Source: an uncultured Oscillospiraceae bacterium (GTDB taxonomy: Bacteria; Bacillota; Clostridia; Oscillospirales; Oscillospiraceae). From it: a DNA stretch of 24,228 nucleotides. The position numbers were made by a program, and so were the translations under genes. Position 1 is the stretch's first letter. Each line of letters begins with the position of its first letter. The notes under the pieces are model-generated. The model was not told the DNA's origin and ran no database searches. It saw nothing but the letters and a program-made list of their open reading frames with translations. Where the stretch lies: contig CAJUCA010000047.1 in the NCBI GenBank assembly GCA_910585265.1, positions 1 through 24,228 on the forward strand. Direction: 5' to 3'. Positions 1 to 7,499 of the stretch are shown here, piece by piece.

Positions 1-27
1 GCCGTTGAGGAGAGAACTTTTTGACGC

Positions 28-60
28 GAAAAAGAGGGGATGGGCCATCCTCTCTTTTTC
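28..60 (+). terminator. Rho-independent terminator for a gene left of the window
   Basis: A 14-bp inverted repeat (28-41 with 47-60, one G-T wobble) has a short loop and a 3' arm that itself carries a T-run (CTTTTTC). It fits a plus-strand terminator for a gene ending just left of or at the window edge. The A-rich 5' arm means it could also stop transcription arriving on the minus strand. Confidence 0.6.
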
Positions 61-190
61 TGTCCCCGGAAAATCAGGGAGAAAAAGTGAGCAAACAGAG
101 CAAAGCGTTTCCGCCCCGCTTCAGCCCGTCGGCGCGGCCTCAAACAGGAAAACCGGAAACATCCGCAAGACGAAAAAGCCCCCCGCTCCA

Positions 191-236
191 CAAAAAACCC
201 GGCCCACACCGCCGCTTCCGCCGGTATGGGCCGGGT
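191..236 (-). terminator. Terminator of the flagellin-like/beta-repeat gene
   Basis: A GC-rich 10-bp stem (197-206 with 227-236), with a further small palindrome in its loop, lies 18 bases past the stop codon of the minus-strand gene. On the minus strand it is followed directly by a run of six T (plus-strand A-run at 192-197). This is a textbook intrinsic terminator. Confidence 0.85.
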
Positions 237-253
237 CTATATTCGCAGGGGCT

Positions 254-3199
254 TCACCGCAGCAAGGCCCCCACATCCTCCATGCCCCGCTGGCGCAGGA
301 ACTTGGCCTTGGGGGACAGGCGCAGCACCTCCCGGATGTCGCAGGTCAGCGAGCTGGCCTCGCTGGTGTCCCGCACCACGCTGACATACTGATGGACGCT
401 GTACCTGCTGCCCAGGCTCTGCCCCAGCTGACCGTACATCGCGCCGTACACCCCCTGGAGCCGGGTGACCCACCGGTGGTCTGCCACCAGCACCGACAGG
501 GCGGCCTTCGCCGCCTCCCGGGTGGTGAGGTTCAGCGCGTCCAGCCGCAACGCCCGGGCGGACACCCGGAACCGGGGCACCGTCACGCTGGACTCCCCCA
601 CCTGGAGGGACAGCCCCTGCCGGGTCCAGAGCTTGGCCCCGCCGATGTCCATGCCGGGGGACACCTGCACCCTGCCGCAGTTGCCGAACAGACAGCCGCC
701 GATGTCCCCGTCCGGCCCGCCCCCCTGGGCCTTGGCCACCCGGGCGGAGCCGGTGATCACAATGTCGCCGCAGGCCCCCTGTATGCCCGCGCCGATGGCG
801 GCTGCGCCGCAGGCCGCCAGGGCGGTCACCGTGCCGCCCTGGATGCGGATGTCTCCCACAGGCGCGCCCAACGCTCCGCCGATGCCCGCGCCGCCCCCGG
901 TTCCGGCGGCGGTGACGATGCCGCCCCGGATGTGGATGGGCCCGGTGGCCTCCCGGCCCGCGGCGCGGTCCCGGCCGATGCCCGCGCCCCCCGCGCCGCC
1001 GGTGGCGGTGAGGGTGCCCTCAGGCTCCCGCTGCCCGCCCTTGGTCTGGTCGATGCGCAGGGAGGTGCCGTCCCCCAGGGATATGCCCGCAAAGCCCGGC
1101 CCGCTCTCGAACACGCTGTCCGTCCCCCGCTGGAGGAGCAGGGTCACGTCGTTCCCCCGGCCCAGGCGGAACGCACAGCCGGAGGACACCCGGCAGGCCA
1201 CGCCGTCCAGAATCAGGCTCAGCGGGCCGATGCCGTCAGCCAGCGCGAGCCTGCCGCTGAAGGGCACCTGATCCGCGTCCGTCCCCGCTCCGCCCGCCAC
1301 GGCGGTGACCTGGGCGGACAGGATGAACAGGGTGTGGCTCTCCTCGTCATAATGCCAGTCGGTCTCCGGCTCCCCTCCGGTGACGGTGAAGGGGTTGGGA
1401 TACCGGGAGATCTCCCGGAAGCTCCCCGCCTTGTCGTCCCAGCGCACGTAGAGATACCTGGTTTGGGGTCGGCCCGCCTTGTCCCGCCCCCGCAGGGTGA
1501 TGGTGTGGGCGGGGAAGCCCTTGGAGCTGTCCCCCTTCAGCAGCCACAGCCGCGCCATATCAAACGGCTCGTCCGTCCGCAGGTTCAGCGGCCCCTGCTT
1601 GCCGTCCACCCCCAGGGCGGTGAGTGTGCCCCACTGCGGCAGAAGGGTTTTCCACACGAGATCAAAGGGGGTCAGCGGCTGGCCCTGGGCGTTGCGCACC
1701 GAGACGCCCGCCGCCGCCAGCAGGGAGGCGGGGCCGTCCATCACCACCTGGACCGGCGGGCTCCCCGGCTCCCCTCCGTCCAGCGTCACCGCGCCCCCGG
1801 CCAGCCGCAGGACGCCGCCCGCCCCGGCCCGGAGCTGTCCGATCCGCAGCAGGCCGCCGCCGTCCAGGGTGAGGGTGACGCCCTGGCCCAGCCGCAGCTG
1901 GGCCAGCGTGTTCTGCCCCACAGCCGTCAGCCGGCCCTGGGCGGACTGGACGGTGAGCAGGGGGGATTCCACCTGCTGGAGCACCAGCCGCCCCCCGCCG
2001 TCCAGCCGGAGGGCGGGGGCCTCCTGCCCCAGCCCCCGGAGGACGGCCTCCCGTGCTCCGTTCAGCGTCAAGACGCCGCTGTGCTGGTCAAAGGCCAAGG
2101 CGGACAGATCCCGGCCCGATACCTGCACCGTCCCAAGCTGCCGTGTGCCCAGGGGCGGAGCGGCCTCCGGCTCCGCCGCCTCCGGGGACAGGGCCGCGCC
2201 CTCTGGCGCACCCTGGCCCTCCTGCCCGCCCAGCAGGGCCATCAGGCCGTCCCCGCCGTCCAGCAGCGTCATCAGCAGATCCAAATCCCCGGCCCCCGCC
2301 ATCAGCTCCAGCAGTCCGGGCAGCTCCGGGGCGGCCTCACCCGCCAGCAGCAGGCCCGTCAAAAAGGGCTCCAGCCCCGGCGCGGTGCCGTCGGCAAACT
2401 GGGCCTGGAACTGCTCCAAGCTGGTAAACGCGCCCCCTGTCAGCTCCTCCAGGGCCTGATCCGGGGAAAGGCCCTCGTCCACCAGCGCGAGGAACTGCCG
2501 CAGTCCCTCCGCCGCCCGGTCCAGGTCTATTGCCCCCGAGGGCGCACCCCCGGAGATCACCGCCCCCAGGTAGAGCGAGGCCAGATAGCCCGCGGCGGGG
2601 CTGTCCTCCAGGGAAAGCCTGCCCAGAGCGGCCAGCACCTGGGCCCCGCTGGCGGAGCGGTCCAGCCCCAGGGCCACCAGCAGGGCGTCCCGGTCGGGCA
2701 TTTCCCCCGTCATGGCCCCCAGCAGCCAGGAGGGCAGCTTTTCCGCCCCCTCCTGGGCGGCGAGGCTGTCCAGGGCCGCGTCCACCAGGGCGTCCAGGCC
2801 GTCCCCGTCCTGGAACAGCCCCGCTTTGACGCCGTTTTGGGCGATCCGGTCGATCTCCCCCCGCAGCTGCTCCAGCTGTGCCTGGAGGTGGGCGCGGTCC
2901 GCCCCGCCGTCTCCGGCGGCCTGGCGGGCCAGCTCCTCCATGCGGCCCAGGTTGTCCTCCACCTCCGCCAGGGCGGCCTCCCCGGACTGGAGGGTCCGGC
3001 GGCCCTCCCGGGCCTGACGCCCCGCCTGGGTGATCCGGCCCATGAGCTGGCGCAGCGTCTCGGAGACGGTGGCGGACGTCCGGCCGGAACGGGCCGCGGG
3101 CCGGGCCTGTTCGGGGCCGGACTGCTTCTCCGTCTTGGCCGACTTCTGATATTTGGGCACGGCCATCTCCCTGTTCCTGCGAACGCTCAGCTCTCCCAT
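254..3199 (-). CDS. Unrecognised 981-aa protein: flagellin-like ends around a glycine-rich beta-repeat region
   Basis: The ATG at 3199 was chosen because an AAGGAGG site lies 8 bases upstream; an in-frame ATG farther upstream lies inside the hairpin array. No signal peptide or membrane segment is visible. Residues about 45-125 resemble the flagellin N-terminal D1 coiled coil (ALAEVEDNLGRMEELARQAA, then DRAHLQAQLEQLRGEIDRIA). The last ~100 residues resemble the flagellin C-terminal region (RLDALNLTTREAAKAALSVL, then a VVRDTSEAS segment and a terminal LLR). The extreme N-terminal D0 helix of flagellin is missing, replaced by a basic, low-complexity stretch. The middle is Ala/Leu/Gly-rich to about 350, then beta-rich with LTLDGGG-like turns. 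Around 730-820 it carries GGAGIG and I-x-I-x-GG-x-V-T-A repeats like those of secreted bacterial carbohydrate-binding or adhesin-like beta-helical proteins. It has its own terminator and lies downstream of ftsK across a hairpin array. Function unknown; the flagellin resemblance is by eye. Confidence 0.8.
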   Translation of the reverse strand: MGELSVRRNREMAVPKYQKSAKTEKQSGPEQARPAARSGRTSATVSETLRQLMGRITQAGRQAREGRRTLQSGEAALAEVEDNLGRMEELARQAAGDGGADRAHLQAQLEQLRGEIDRIAQNGVKAGLFQDGDGLDALVDAALDSLAAQEGAEKLPSWLLGAMTGEMPDRDALLVALGLDRSASGAQVLAALGRLSLEDSPAAGYLASLYLGAVISGGAPSGAIDLDRAAEGLRQFLALVDEGLSPDQALEELTGGAFTSLEQFQAQFADGTAPGLEPFLTGLLLAGEAAPELPGLLELMAGAGDLDLLMTLLDGGDGLMALLGGQEGQGAPEGAALSPEAAEPEAAPPLGTRQLGTVQVSGRDLSALAFDQHSGVLTLNGAREAVLRGLGQEAPALRLDGGGRLVLQQVESPLLTVQSAQGRLTAVGQNTLAQLRLGQGVTLTLDGGGLLRIGQLRAGAGGVLRLAGGAVTLDGGEPGSPPVQVVMDGPASLLAAAGVSVRNAQGQPLTPFDLVWKTLLPQWGTLTALGVDGKQGPLNLRTDEPFDMARLWLLKGDSSKGFPAHTITLRGRDKAGRPQTRYLYVRWDDKAGSFREISRYPNPFTVTGGEPETDWHYDEESHTLFILSAQVTAVAGGAGTDADQVPFSGRLALADGIGPLSLILDGVACRVSSGCAFRLGRGNDVTLLLQRGTDSVFESGPGFAGISLGDGTSLRIDQTKGGQREPEGTLTATGGAGGAGIGRDRAAGREATGPIHIRGGIVTAAGTGGGAGIGGALGAPVGDIRIQGGTVTALAACGAAAIGAGIQGACGDIVITGSARVAKAQGGGPDGDIGGCLFGNCGRVQVSPGMDIGGAKLWTRQGLSLQVGESSVTVPRFRVSARALRLDALNLTTREAAKAALSVLVADHRWVTRLQGVYGAMYGQLGQSLGSRYSVHQYVSVVRDTSEASSLTCDIREVLRLSPKAKFLRQRGMEDVGALLR

Positions 3200-3236
3200 T
3201 TGGCGGGCCTCCTTCCGTCTGCGGCGTCGTTGCCGT

Positions 3237-3438
3237 CTATGATTCTTATCGTCAAGCAAGTTCAAAAGGATCAAAATGATCCTTTTGAACTCTGCGGCGA
3301 TTCATCGCCGCAGAAGGCCGCATTTGCGGCCTTGGCTTGTACTTCATAGTTAACAAAGACGCGCTTTGCGCGTCAGCGGGCCGTTGGCCCGCTGATTGAA
3401 AAAGTGCATTTAGCACTTTTTCAACTTTGTTTACTATA
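3237..3438. repeat. Composite palindromic element: six tandem perfect hairpins
   Basis: Six near-adjacent stems are visible: 3259-3273/3277-3291 (15 bp), 3292-3300/3305-3313 (9 bp), 3314-3321/3326-3333 (8 bp), 3358-3364/3368-3374 (7 bp), 3375-3382/3386-3393 (8 bp) and 3396-3407/3413-3424 (12 bp), all with 3-5 base loops. The first three are enclosed by CAAGC/GCTTG (3253-3257/3335-3339). The last three are enclosed by AACAAAG/CTTTGTT (3352-3358/3425-3431). The central ATAG at 3346-3349 can pair with either outer edge (3237-3242 or 3433-3437), so two alternative folds are possible. It fills most of the 391-base gap between ftsK and the next gene. It is probably an interspersed MITE/REP-like repeat, or an mRNA-structuring element; a single window cannot show copy number. 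Confidence 0.85.
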
Positions 3439-3522
3439 TCGTCCCGCTGGAGGAAAAACATAAGAAGAAACTGGGCAACGCCTTCCCTGGAGGGCCGCTT
3501 CCATGTCCGCAGACAGGGAAAG

Positions 3523-3551
3523 GGGGAGGCACGCGTTTCGTGTGCCTCCCC
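3523..3551 (-). terminator. Probable terminator downstream of ftsK
   Basis: A 13-bp stem (3523-3535/3539-3551, one G-T pair) with a three-base loop lies 39 bases past the ftsK stop. On the minus strand it is followed by a C/T-rich stretch (CCCTTTCCCTGTCTG) rather than a clean T-run, so termination may be partial and allow read-through into the hairpin array and the next gene. Confidence 0.55.
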
Positions 3552-3590
3552 TGCTGGTCTGGATTGCGGCCTAACTCCCAAATGCCCCGG

Positions 3591-6341
3591 CTATTCCCCC
3601 GAATCGAAGGACGGCCCGTCCTGGGAGACGGCGTCCCCCTCGAAAGGCAGCTCGTCGGGGACGGCGGGCGTCAGGTTCTGCCGGTACTGCATCTCCGCCC
3701 ACTGCTCCTTGGTGATGAGGAGCTGCCGGGGCTTGGAGCCCTCGAACGGCCCCACCACGCCCTTTTCCTCCATCTGATCCACCAGCCGGGCGGCCCGGCC
3801 GTAGCCCAGCTTCAGCCGCCGCTGGAGCATGGACACGCTGGCCTGCCCCACCTCCAGCACCACGTCGATGGCGGCGGGGAGCAGCTCGTCGAAGTCGTCC
3901 CCGGCCCCGGCGGAGGGGTCCGCGCCGCCCACGCCCTTGTCCGCCTTGGACTTGTCCTCGGCGTTCTTCTCGATCTCGTGCATGACCGCCTCGTCGTACT
4001 GGGCGGACGCGCCGTCCTTGATGAAGTCCACCACGCTGGCCACCTCCTCCTCGGAGATGAAGCAGCCCTGCACCCGGAGCTTGTCCTGGCCCAGGGGGGC
4101 GTACAGCATATCCCCCTTGCCCACCAGCTTCTCCGCGCCGGAGGCGTCCAGGATGATCCGGGAGTTCATGGCGGAGTCCACTGCGAAGGCGATCCGGCTG
4201 GGTATGTTGGCCTTCATCAGGCCGGTGATCACGTCGGCCCGGGGGCTTTGGGTGGCAATGACCAGGTGCATCCCAGAGGCACGGCCCATCTGGGCCACCC
4301 GGCAGATGGACTCCTCCACCTCCTTGGCGGCCACCAGCATCAGGTCGGCCAGCTCGTCAATGACCACCACAATCTGGGGCATAGGCTCCAGATCCTCCCG
4401 CTGGGCGGCGTGCTTGTTGTAGGAGGCCAGATCCTTAGCCCCCACCTCGGAGAACTTCTGATACCGCTTCATCATCTCGCTCACCGCCCACTGCAGGGCC
4501 CCGGCGGCCTTTTTGGGGTCGGTGACCACCGGGATGAGCAGGTGGGGGATGCCGTTGTAGACGCTCAGCTCCACCATCTTGGGGTCCACCATGATCAGGC
4601 GGACCTCCTCCGGCGCGGCCTTGTAGAGCAGGGAGATGATCAGGGAGTTTGTACACACCGACTTGCCCGATCCGGTGGTGCCGGCGATGAGCATATGGGG
4701 CATTTTGGCGATATTGCCCACCACGCAGTTTCCGGCGATGTCCTTGCCCACGGCGAAGGACACCTTGGAGACGCTGTCGGCAAAGGTCCGGGAGCCGATG
4801 ACGTCCCGGATGCAGACGGGGGTGACCTGCCGGTTGGGCACCTCGATGCCCACGGTGGAGATCTTGTCGGGGATGGGGGCCACGCGGACGGCGGACGCGC
4901 CCAGGGCCAGGGCGATGTCGTTGGACAGGTTGGTGATCTTGTTCAGCTTCACCCCCTGGTCCAGCTCCAGCTCGTACCGGGTGATGGCGGGGCCCCGGGT
5001 GACGTTGACGATGCGCGCGCTGACGCCGAAGGAGGTCAGGGCGTCCTGGAGGCGGTGCTGGTTGGCGTGGAGCTCCCCGTCCAGGTTGGCGGAGCCGCCG
5101 CCCCCGCCCTGGTTCAGCAGGGTGACGGGAGGGTAGCGGTAGGCGGGGGGGTCCTGCTCCATCCCGGCCTGGATCTCCCGGGCCACCTCCTCCCGGGCCA
5201 GCTCCCGCTCCTCCTCCTTGGACAGCTTGGGCACCGCCGGCTCCCGGATCACCGGGGGCGGCACCGGGTCGGGTTCCGGCTCCGGCGCGGGGGCGGGATC
5301 GGCGGGGATGGGCGTGGGGGCGGGCGGCGCGAGCAGCTCGTCCGTCCCCATGGGGGACGGGGCCGCCGGGGTGGGCCGGGGAACCCGGGAGGGCTCCCGC
5401 AGGGGGTGAAGCTCGGGCACGTCCTCGTACTCGGGCGGCTCCTCCTCCAAGACGGCGGGCCGTTCCTTCTGGCCGGGGACCACCACCCCCGCCACCTTGT
5501 CGAAGAAGGACTTCTTGCGCACCGTGGTCACCGGGGTGGTGGGCTGCTTGGCCAGCGCGGGGCCGTCGTCCATGGGTATGTCGATGGCGGCGGGCTTCTT
5601 CCGGGGGGAGGGCGGAGGCTCCGGCTCCCGGCGGGGGGGCTTCTGGGGCCGCTCCCGCTCCGGGTAGTCCTCCGGGTCGTACTCGGGGCGGCGTTCCCGC
5701 TGCTCCCGCAGGTAGTCCAGGATCTGGCTGGGGGTGAGCCGCAGGGCGCACAGCGCGGCGGTGGCGGCGAGGGCCAGCAGGATCACGATGCCGCCGATCT
5801 GGGTGAAGGCGAAGCGGAAGACCATGGCCAGCACGCCCCCCAGCATGCCGCCGGAGGCCATGGACTTGCCGGAGGTCCAGAGCTGGCCGAACAGCTCCAG
5901 CGACCAGGGGTAGTCCACCCGGCACAGGATCAGGTGGAGCACGGCCCCGATGAGCACGGGCAGGCTCAACGCCCCCGCGAGGCGCAGGCGGACGGGCCTG
6001 CCCCGGTGGAGGATGAGAATCCACGCCGCCAGCAGCAGCAGGGGCGGGGCGATGTAGAAGCCGTAGCCGCACAGGCCCTTGAGCAGGTCGCAGAACAGGG
6101 CGATAACCGCCCCCTCTCCGGTCTTGAAGTAGCCGATGGCCCCGAACAGGGCCAGCAGCAGGCACACCACCCCGCCGATCTCCCGGCGGTAGGGCTTCCG
6201 CTGGGGGGCGGACCTCCGGGAACCGGAGCGGGAGCCGGATCGGGACTGGGCGGAGGAACGCCTGCCGCCGCTGCTGCTTTTTGCTGTGGCCTGGGAACGG
6301 CCGCCGCCGGAGCCGGCGGGTTTCTTTTGTGTGGATGCCAT
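3591..6341 (-). CDS. ftsK: DNA translocase FtsK/SpoIIIE
   Basis: An ATP-driven, membrane-anchored motor that pumps DNA through the division or sporulation septum. The 916 residues have the full family layout. A Ser/Arg-rich cytoplasmic N-terminus is followed by about four hydrophobic segments between residues 54 and 200. Next comes a Pro/Glu-rich linker at 220-390, then the alpha/beta translocase core with Walker A GTTGSGKS at 554-561 and Walker B VVVIDELADLM at 658-668. A winged-helix gamma domain lies at about 817-877 (QASVSMLQRRLKLGYGRAAR) and would read the orienting DNA motif. The ATG is preceded by GGGAGG at 7 bases. It starts 22 bases after uppP ends, so the two are probably cotranscribed. 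FtsK and SpoIIIE roles cannot be separated from sequence; in a sporulating clostridium one protein may do both. Confidence 0.97.
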   Translation of the reverse strand: MASTQKKPAGSGGGRSQATAKSSSGGRRSSAQSRSGSRSGSRRSAPQRKPYRREIGGVVCLLLALFGAIGYFKTGEGAVIALFCDLLKGLCGYGFYIAPPLLLLAAWILILHRGRPVRLRLAGALSLPVLIGAVLHLILCRVDYPWSLELFGQLWTSGKSMASGGMLGGVLAMVFRFAFTQIGGIVILLALAATAALCALRLTPSQILDYLREQRERRPEYDPEDYPERERPQKPPRREPEPPPSPRKKPAAIDIPMDDGPALAKQPTTPVTTVRKKSFFDKVAGVVVPGQKERPAVLEEEPPEYEDVPELHPLREPSRVPRPTPAAPSPMGTDELLAPPAPTPIPADPAPAPEPEPDPVPPPVIREPAVPKLSKEEERELAREEVAREIQAGMEQDPPAYRYPPVTLLNQGGGGGSANLDGELHANQHRLQDALTSFGVSARIVNVTRGPAITRYELELDQGVKLNKITNLSNDIALALGASAVRVAPIPDKISTVGIEVPNRQVTPVCIRDVIGSRTFADSVSKVSFAVGKDIAGNCVVGNIAKMPHMLIAGTTGSGKSVCTNSLIISLLYKAAPEEVRLIMVDPKMVELSVYNGIPHLLIPVVTDPKKAAGALQWAVSEMMKRYQKFSEVGAKDLASYNKHAAQREDLEPMPQIVVVIDELADLMLVAAKEVEESICRVAQMGRASGMHLVIATQSPRADVITGLMKANIPSRIAFAVDSAMNSRIILDASGAEKLVGKGDMLYAPLGQDKLRVQGCFISEEEVASVVDFIKDGASAQYDEAVMHEIEKNAEDKSKADKGVGGADPSAGAGDDFDELLPAAIDVVLEVGQASVSMLQRRLKLGYGRAARLVDQMEEKGVVGPFEGSKPRQLLITKEQWAEMQYRQNLTPAVPDELPFEGDAVSQDGPSFDSGE

Positions 6342-6363
6342 GGGGAACCTCCCGTTTTCTCTG

Positions 6364-7206
6364 TTATGCCTTAGGGGTGTAGAGGAAGCTGCCGACCAGG
6401 GCGGCGAAGCCCACGATCCAGCAGTAATAGGCGAAGCGGCCGAACCTGCCCTTGTCCGCCAGCAGCTTCACCAGGGAGATGGAGAAATAGCCCACCACCC
6501 CGGCGATGACCATTCCGGTGAGGTACATGGGCAGCAGCCCGGTGTCGATGCCGCCCGCCCCCGCGACCTTGACCACCTTCAGCAGGGTGGCCCCCAGCAC
6601 CGCAGGCAGGGACATGAGGAAGGAGAAGCGGACGGCGAAGTTCCGGTCGAAGCCCAAAGCCATTCCCGCGGAGATGGTGGAGCCGGAGCGGGACAGGCCG
6701 GGGATGGTGGCCATGCCCTGGGCCACGCCCACCAGGAGCACGTCCTTCACCGTGGCGGTGCGGACGTTCTTCCGGCCCCCGCCGTATTTGTCGGACAGGA
6801 ACAGGACGCACCCGGTGACCAGCAGCATCACCGACACGAACACCGGGTTGGCCCCCAGATCCTCCACCAGCCCCTCGATGGGCAGGATGAGGAACAGGGG
6901 CAGGGTGGCCAGGATGATCAGCAGCACCAGCCGCCGGCCCTCCGGGGGATTGCCTCGGGGCGCGTCGTGGGAGAGCAGGGCGGCGATGCCCCGGAAAAAC
7001 TCCATGATCATGTCCAGAATGTCCCGCCAGTACACCACGCACACGGCGATGAGCGTGGCGAAGTGGAGCAGGATGTTATACAGGGCGTCCGGCTCCGTCA
7101 TGCAGAAGAAATACTGGAGCAGGGACAGGTGCCCGGAGCTGGAGATGGGCAGGAACTCCGCCACACCCTGCACCACGCCCAGCACGATTGCCATCCAAAA
7201 TTCCAA
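6364..7206 (-). CDS. uppP: Undecaprenyl-diphosphate phosphatase (UppP/BacA)
   Basis: A polytopic membrane enzyme that removes a phosphate from undecaprenyl diphosphate to recycle the lipid carrier for peptidoglycan and wall polymers. Overexpression of the family gives bacitracin resistance. Family signatures are clear: the N-terminal GVVQGVAEFLPISSSGHL, containing the conserved Glu, and the second motif PGLSRSGSTIS near residue 170. At 280 residues it is normal length. I chose a TTG start at 7206 because GAGGTGA sits 5 bases upstream (core spacing 8). A GTG at 7215 is in frame but lies inside that ribosome binding site. It is the first gene of the uppP-ftsK operon. It fits the polyprenyl-phosphate theme of the TagO/WecA and LCP genes on the other strand. 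Confidence 0.96.
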   Translation of the reverse strand: MEFWMAIVLGVVQGVAEFLPISSSGHLSLLQYFFCMTEPDALYNILLHFATLIAVCVVYWRDILDMIMEFFRGIAALLSHDAPRGNPPEGRRLVLLIILATLPLFLILPIEGLVEDLGANPVFVSVMLLVTGCVLFLSDKYGGGRKNVRTATVKDVLLVGVAQGMATIPGLSRSGSTISAGMALGFDRNFAVRFSFLMSLPAVLGATLLKVVKVAGAGGIDTGLLPMYLTGMVIAGVVGYFSISLVKLLADKGRFGRFAYYCWIVGFAALVGSFLYTPKA

Positions 7207-7260
7207 TGCAGTCACCTCATTAATATAGTACTGCCGCCTGGGGCGGCTTGGGCCTGAACC

Positions 7261-7289
7261 ATTATATTAGCACAGTTCCGCGGGAAATT
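7261..7289 (-). promoter_or_regulatory. Possible uppP promoter
   Basis: On the minus strand a perfect TATAAT -10 box (plus positions 7261-7266) lies about 55 bases upstream of the uppP start. The matching -35 position (about 7284-7289, AATTTC) is poor, so only the -10 box is convincing. Confidence 0.35.
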
Positions 7290-7366
7290 CCAGAGGGTAT
7301 CGGAAAAGAGACCCATTTTTCCCGGATGGGCGGGCCGCCGCCGGGGGCGTCCGCCGTAGAAAACAG

Positions 7367-7395
7367 TTGCAATGCGGCCTGTATGGTGATAAAAT
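7367..7395 (+). promoter_or_regulatory. Promoter of the smc-led operon
   Basis: TTGCAA (7367-7372), a 17-base spacer and TAAAAT (7390-7395), with a TG-n extended -10 (TGA at 7387-7389). The predicted start is near 7402, giving a leader of about 98 bases before smc. Divergent from the uppP promoter within the same 293-base gap, which otherwise shows only minor GC-rich dyads. Confidence 0.6.
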
Positions 7396-7499
7396 AGACT
7401 GCCTATAAGCATATTTTCCATCCACAGGCAGAAGCTGGTTCCGCCGGGGCTCTCCAGACGGGGGGCGGACGGCGGGGAAATGGTAATGAGGTGCGGTAA

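Noticed and set aside
1..24. Possible last codons of a plus-strand gene (AVEERTF then TGA) just before the 28-60 terminator
   Set aside because: Plausible because a terminator follows, but eight codons are too few to establish a reading frame.
5..3349. Long plus-strand open frame of about 1,100 codons opposite the flagellin-like gene
   Set aside because: Composition is Pro/Arg/Gly/His-rich with no domain, and it has no ribosome site. The minus strand has a proper start, terminator and structured protein. It is a high-GC antisense shadow.
3237..3438. CRISPR array
   Set aside because: The palindromes differ in sequence and have no constant repeat with unique spacers.
3252..3581. A 109-codon minus-strand frame crossing the hairpin array
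   Set aside because: Its codons come from the palindromes themselves (MKYKPRPQMRPSAAMN stretch), no good ribosome site, and most of it is perfect inverted repeats. Treated as a non-coding repeat, although such frames may be annotated as hypothetical proteins.
3540..6374. Long plus-strand open frame opposite ftsK
   Set aside because: Opposes an unmistakable FtsK with intact Walker motifs; His/Gly/Leu low-complexity translation typical of GC shadows.
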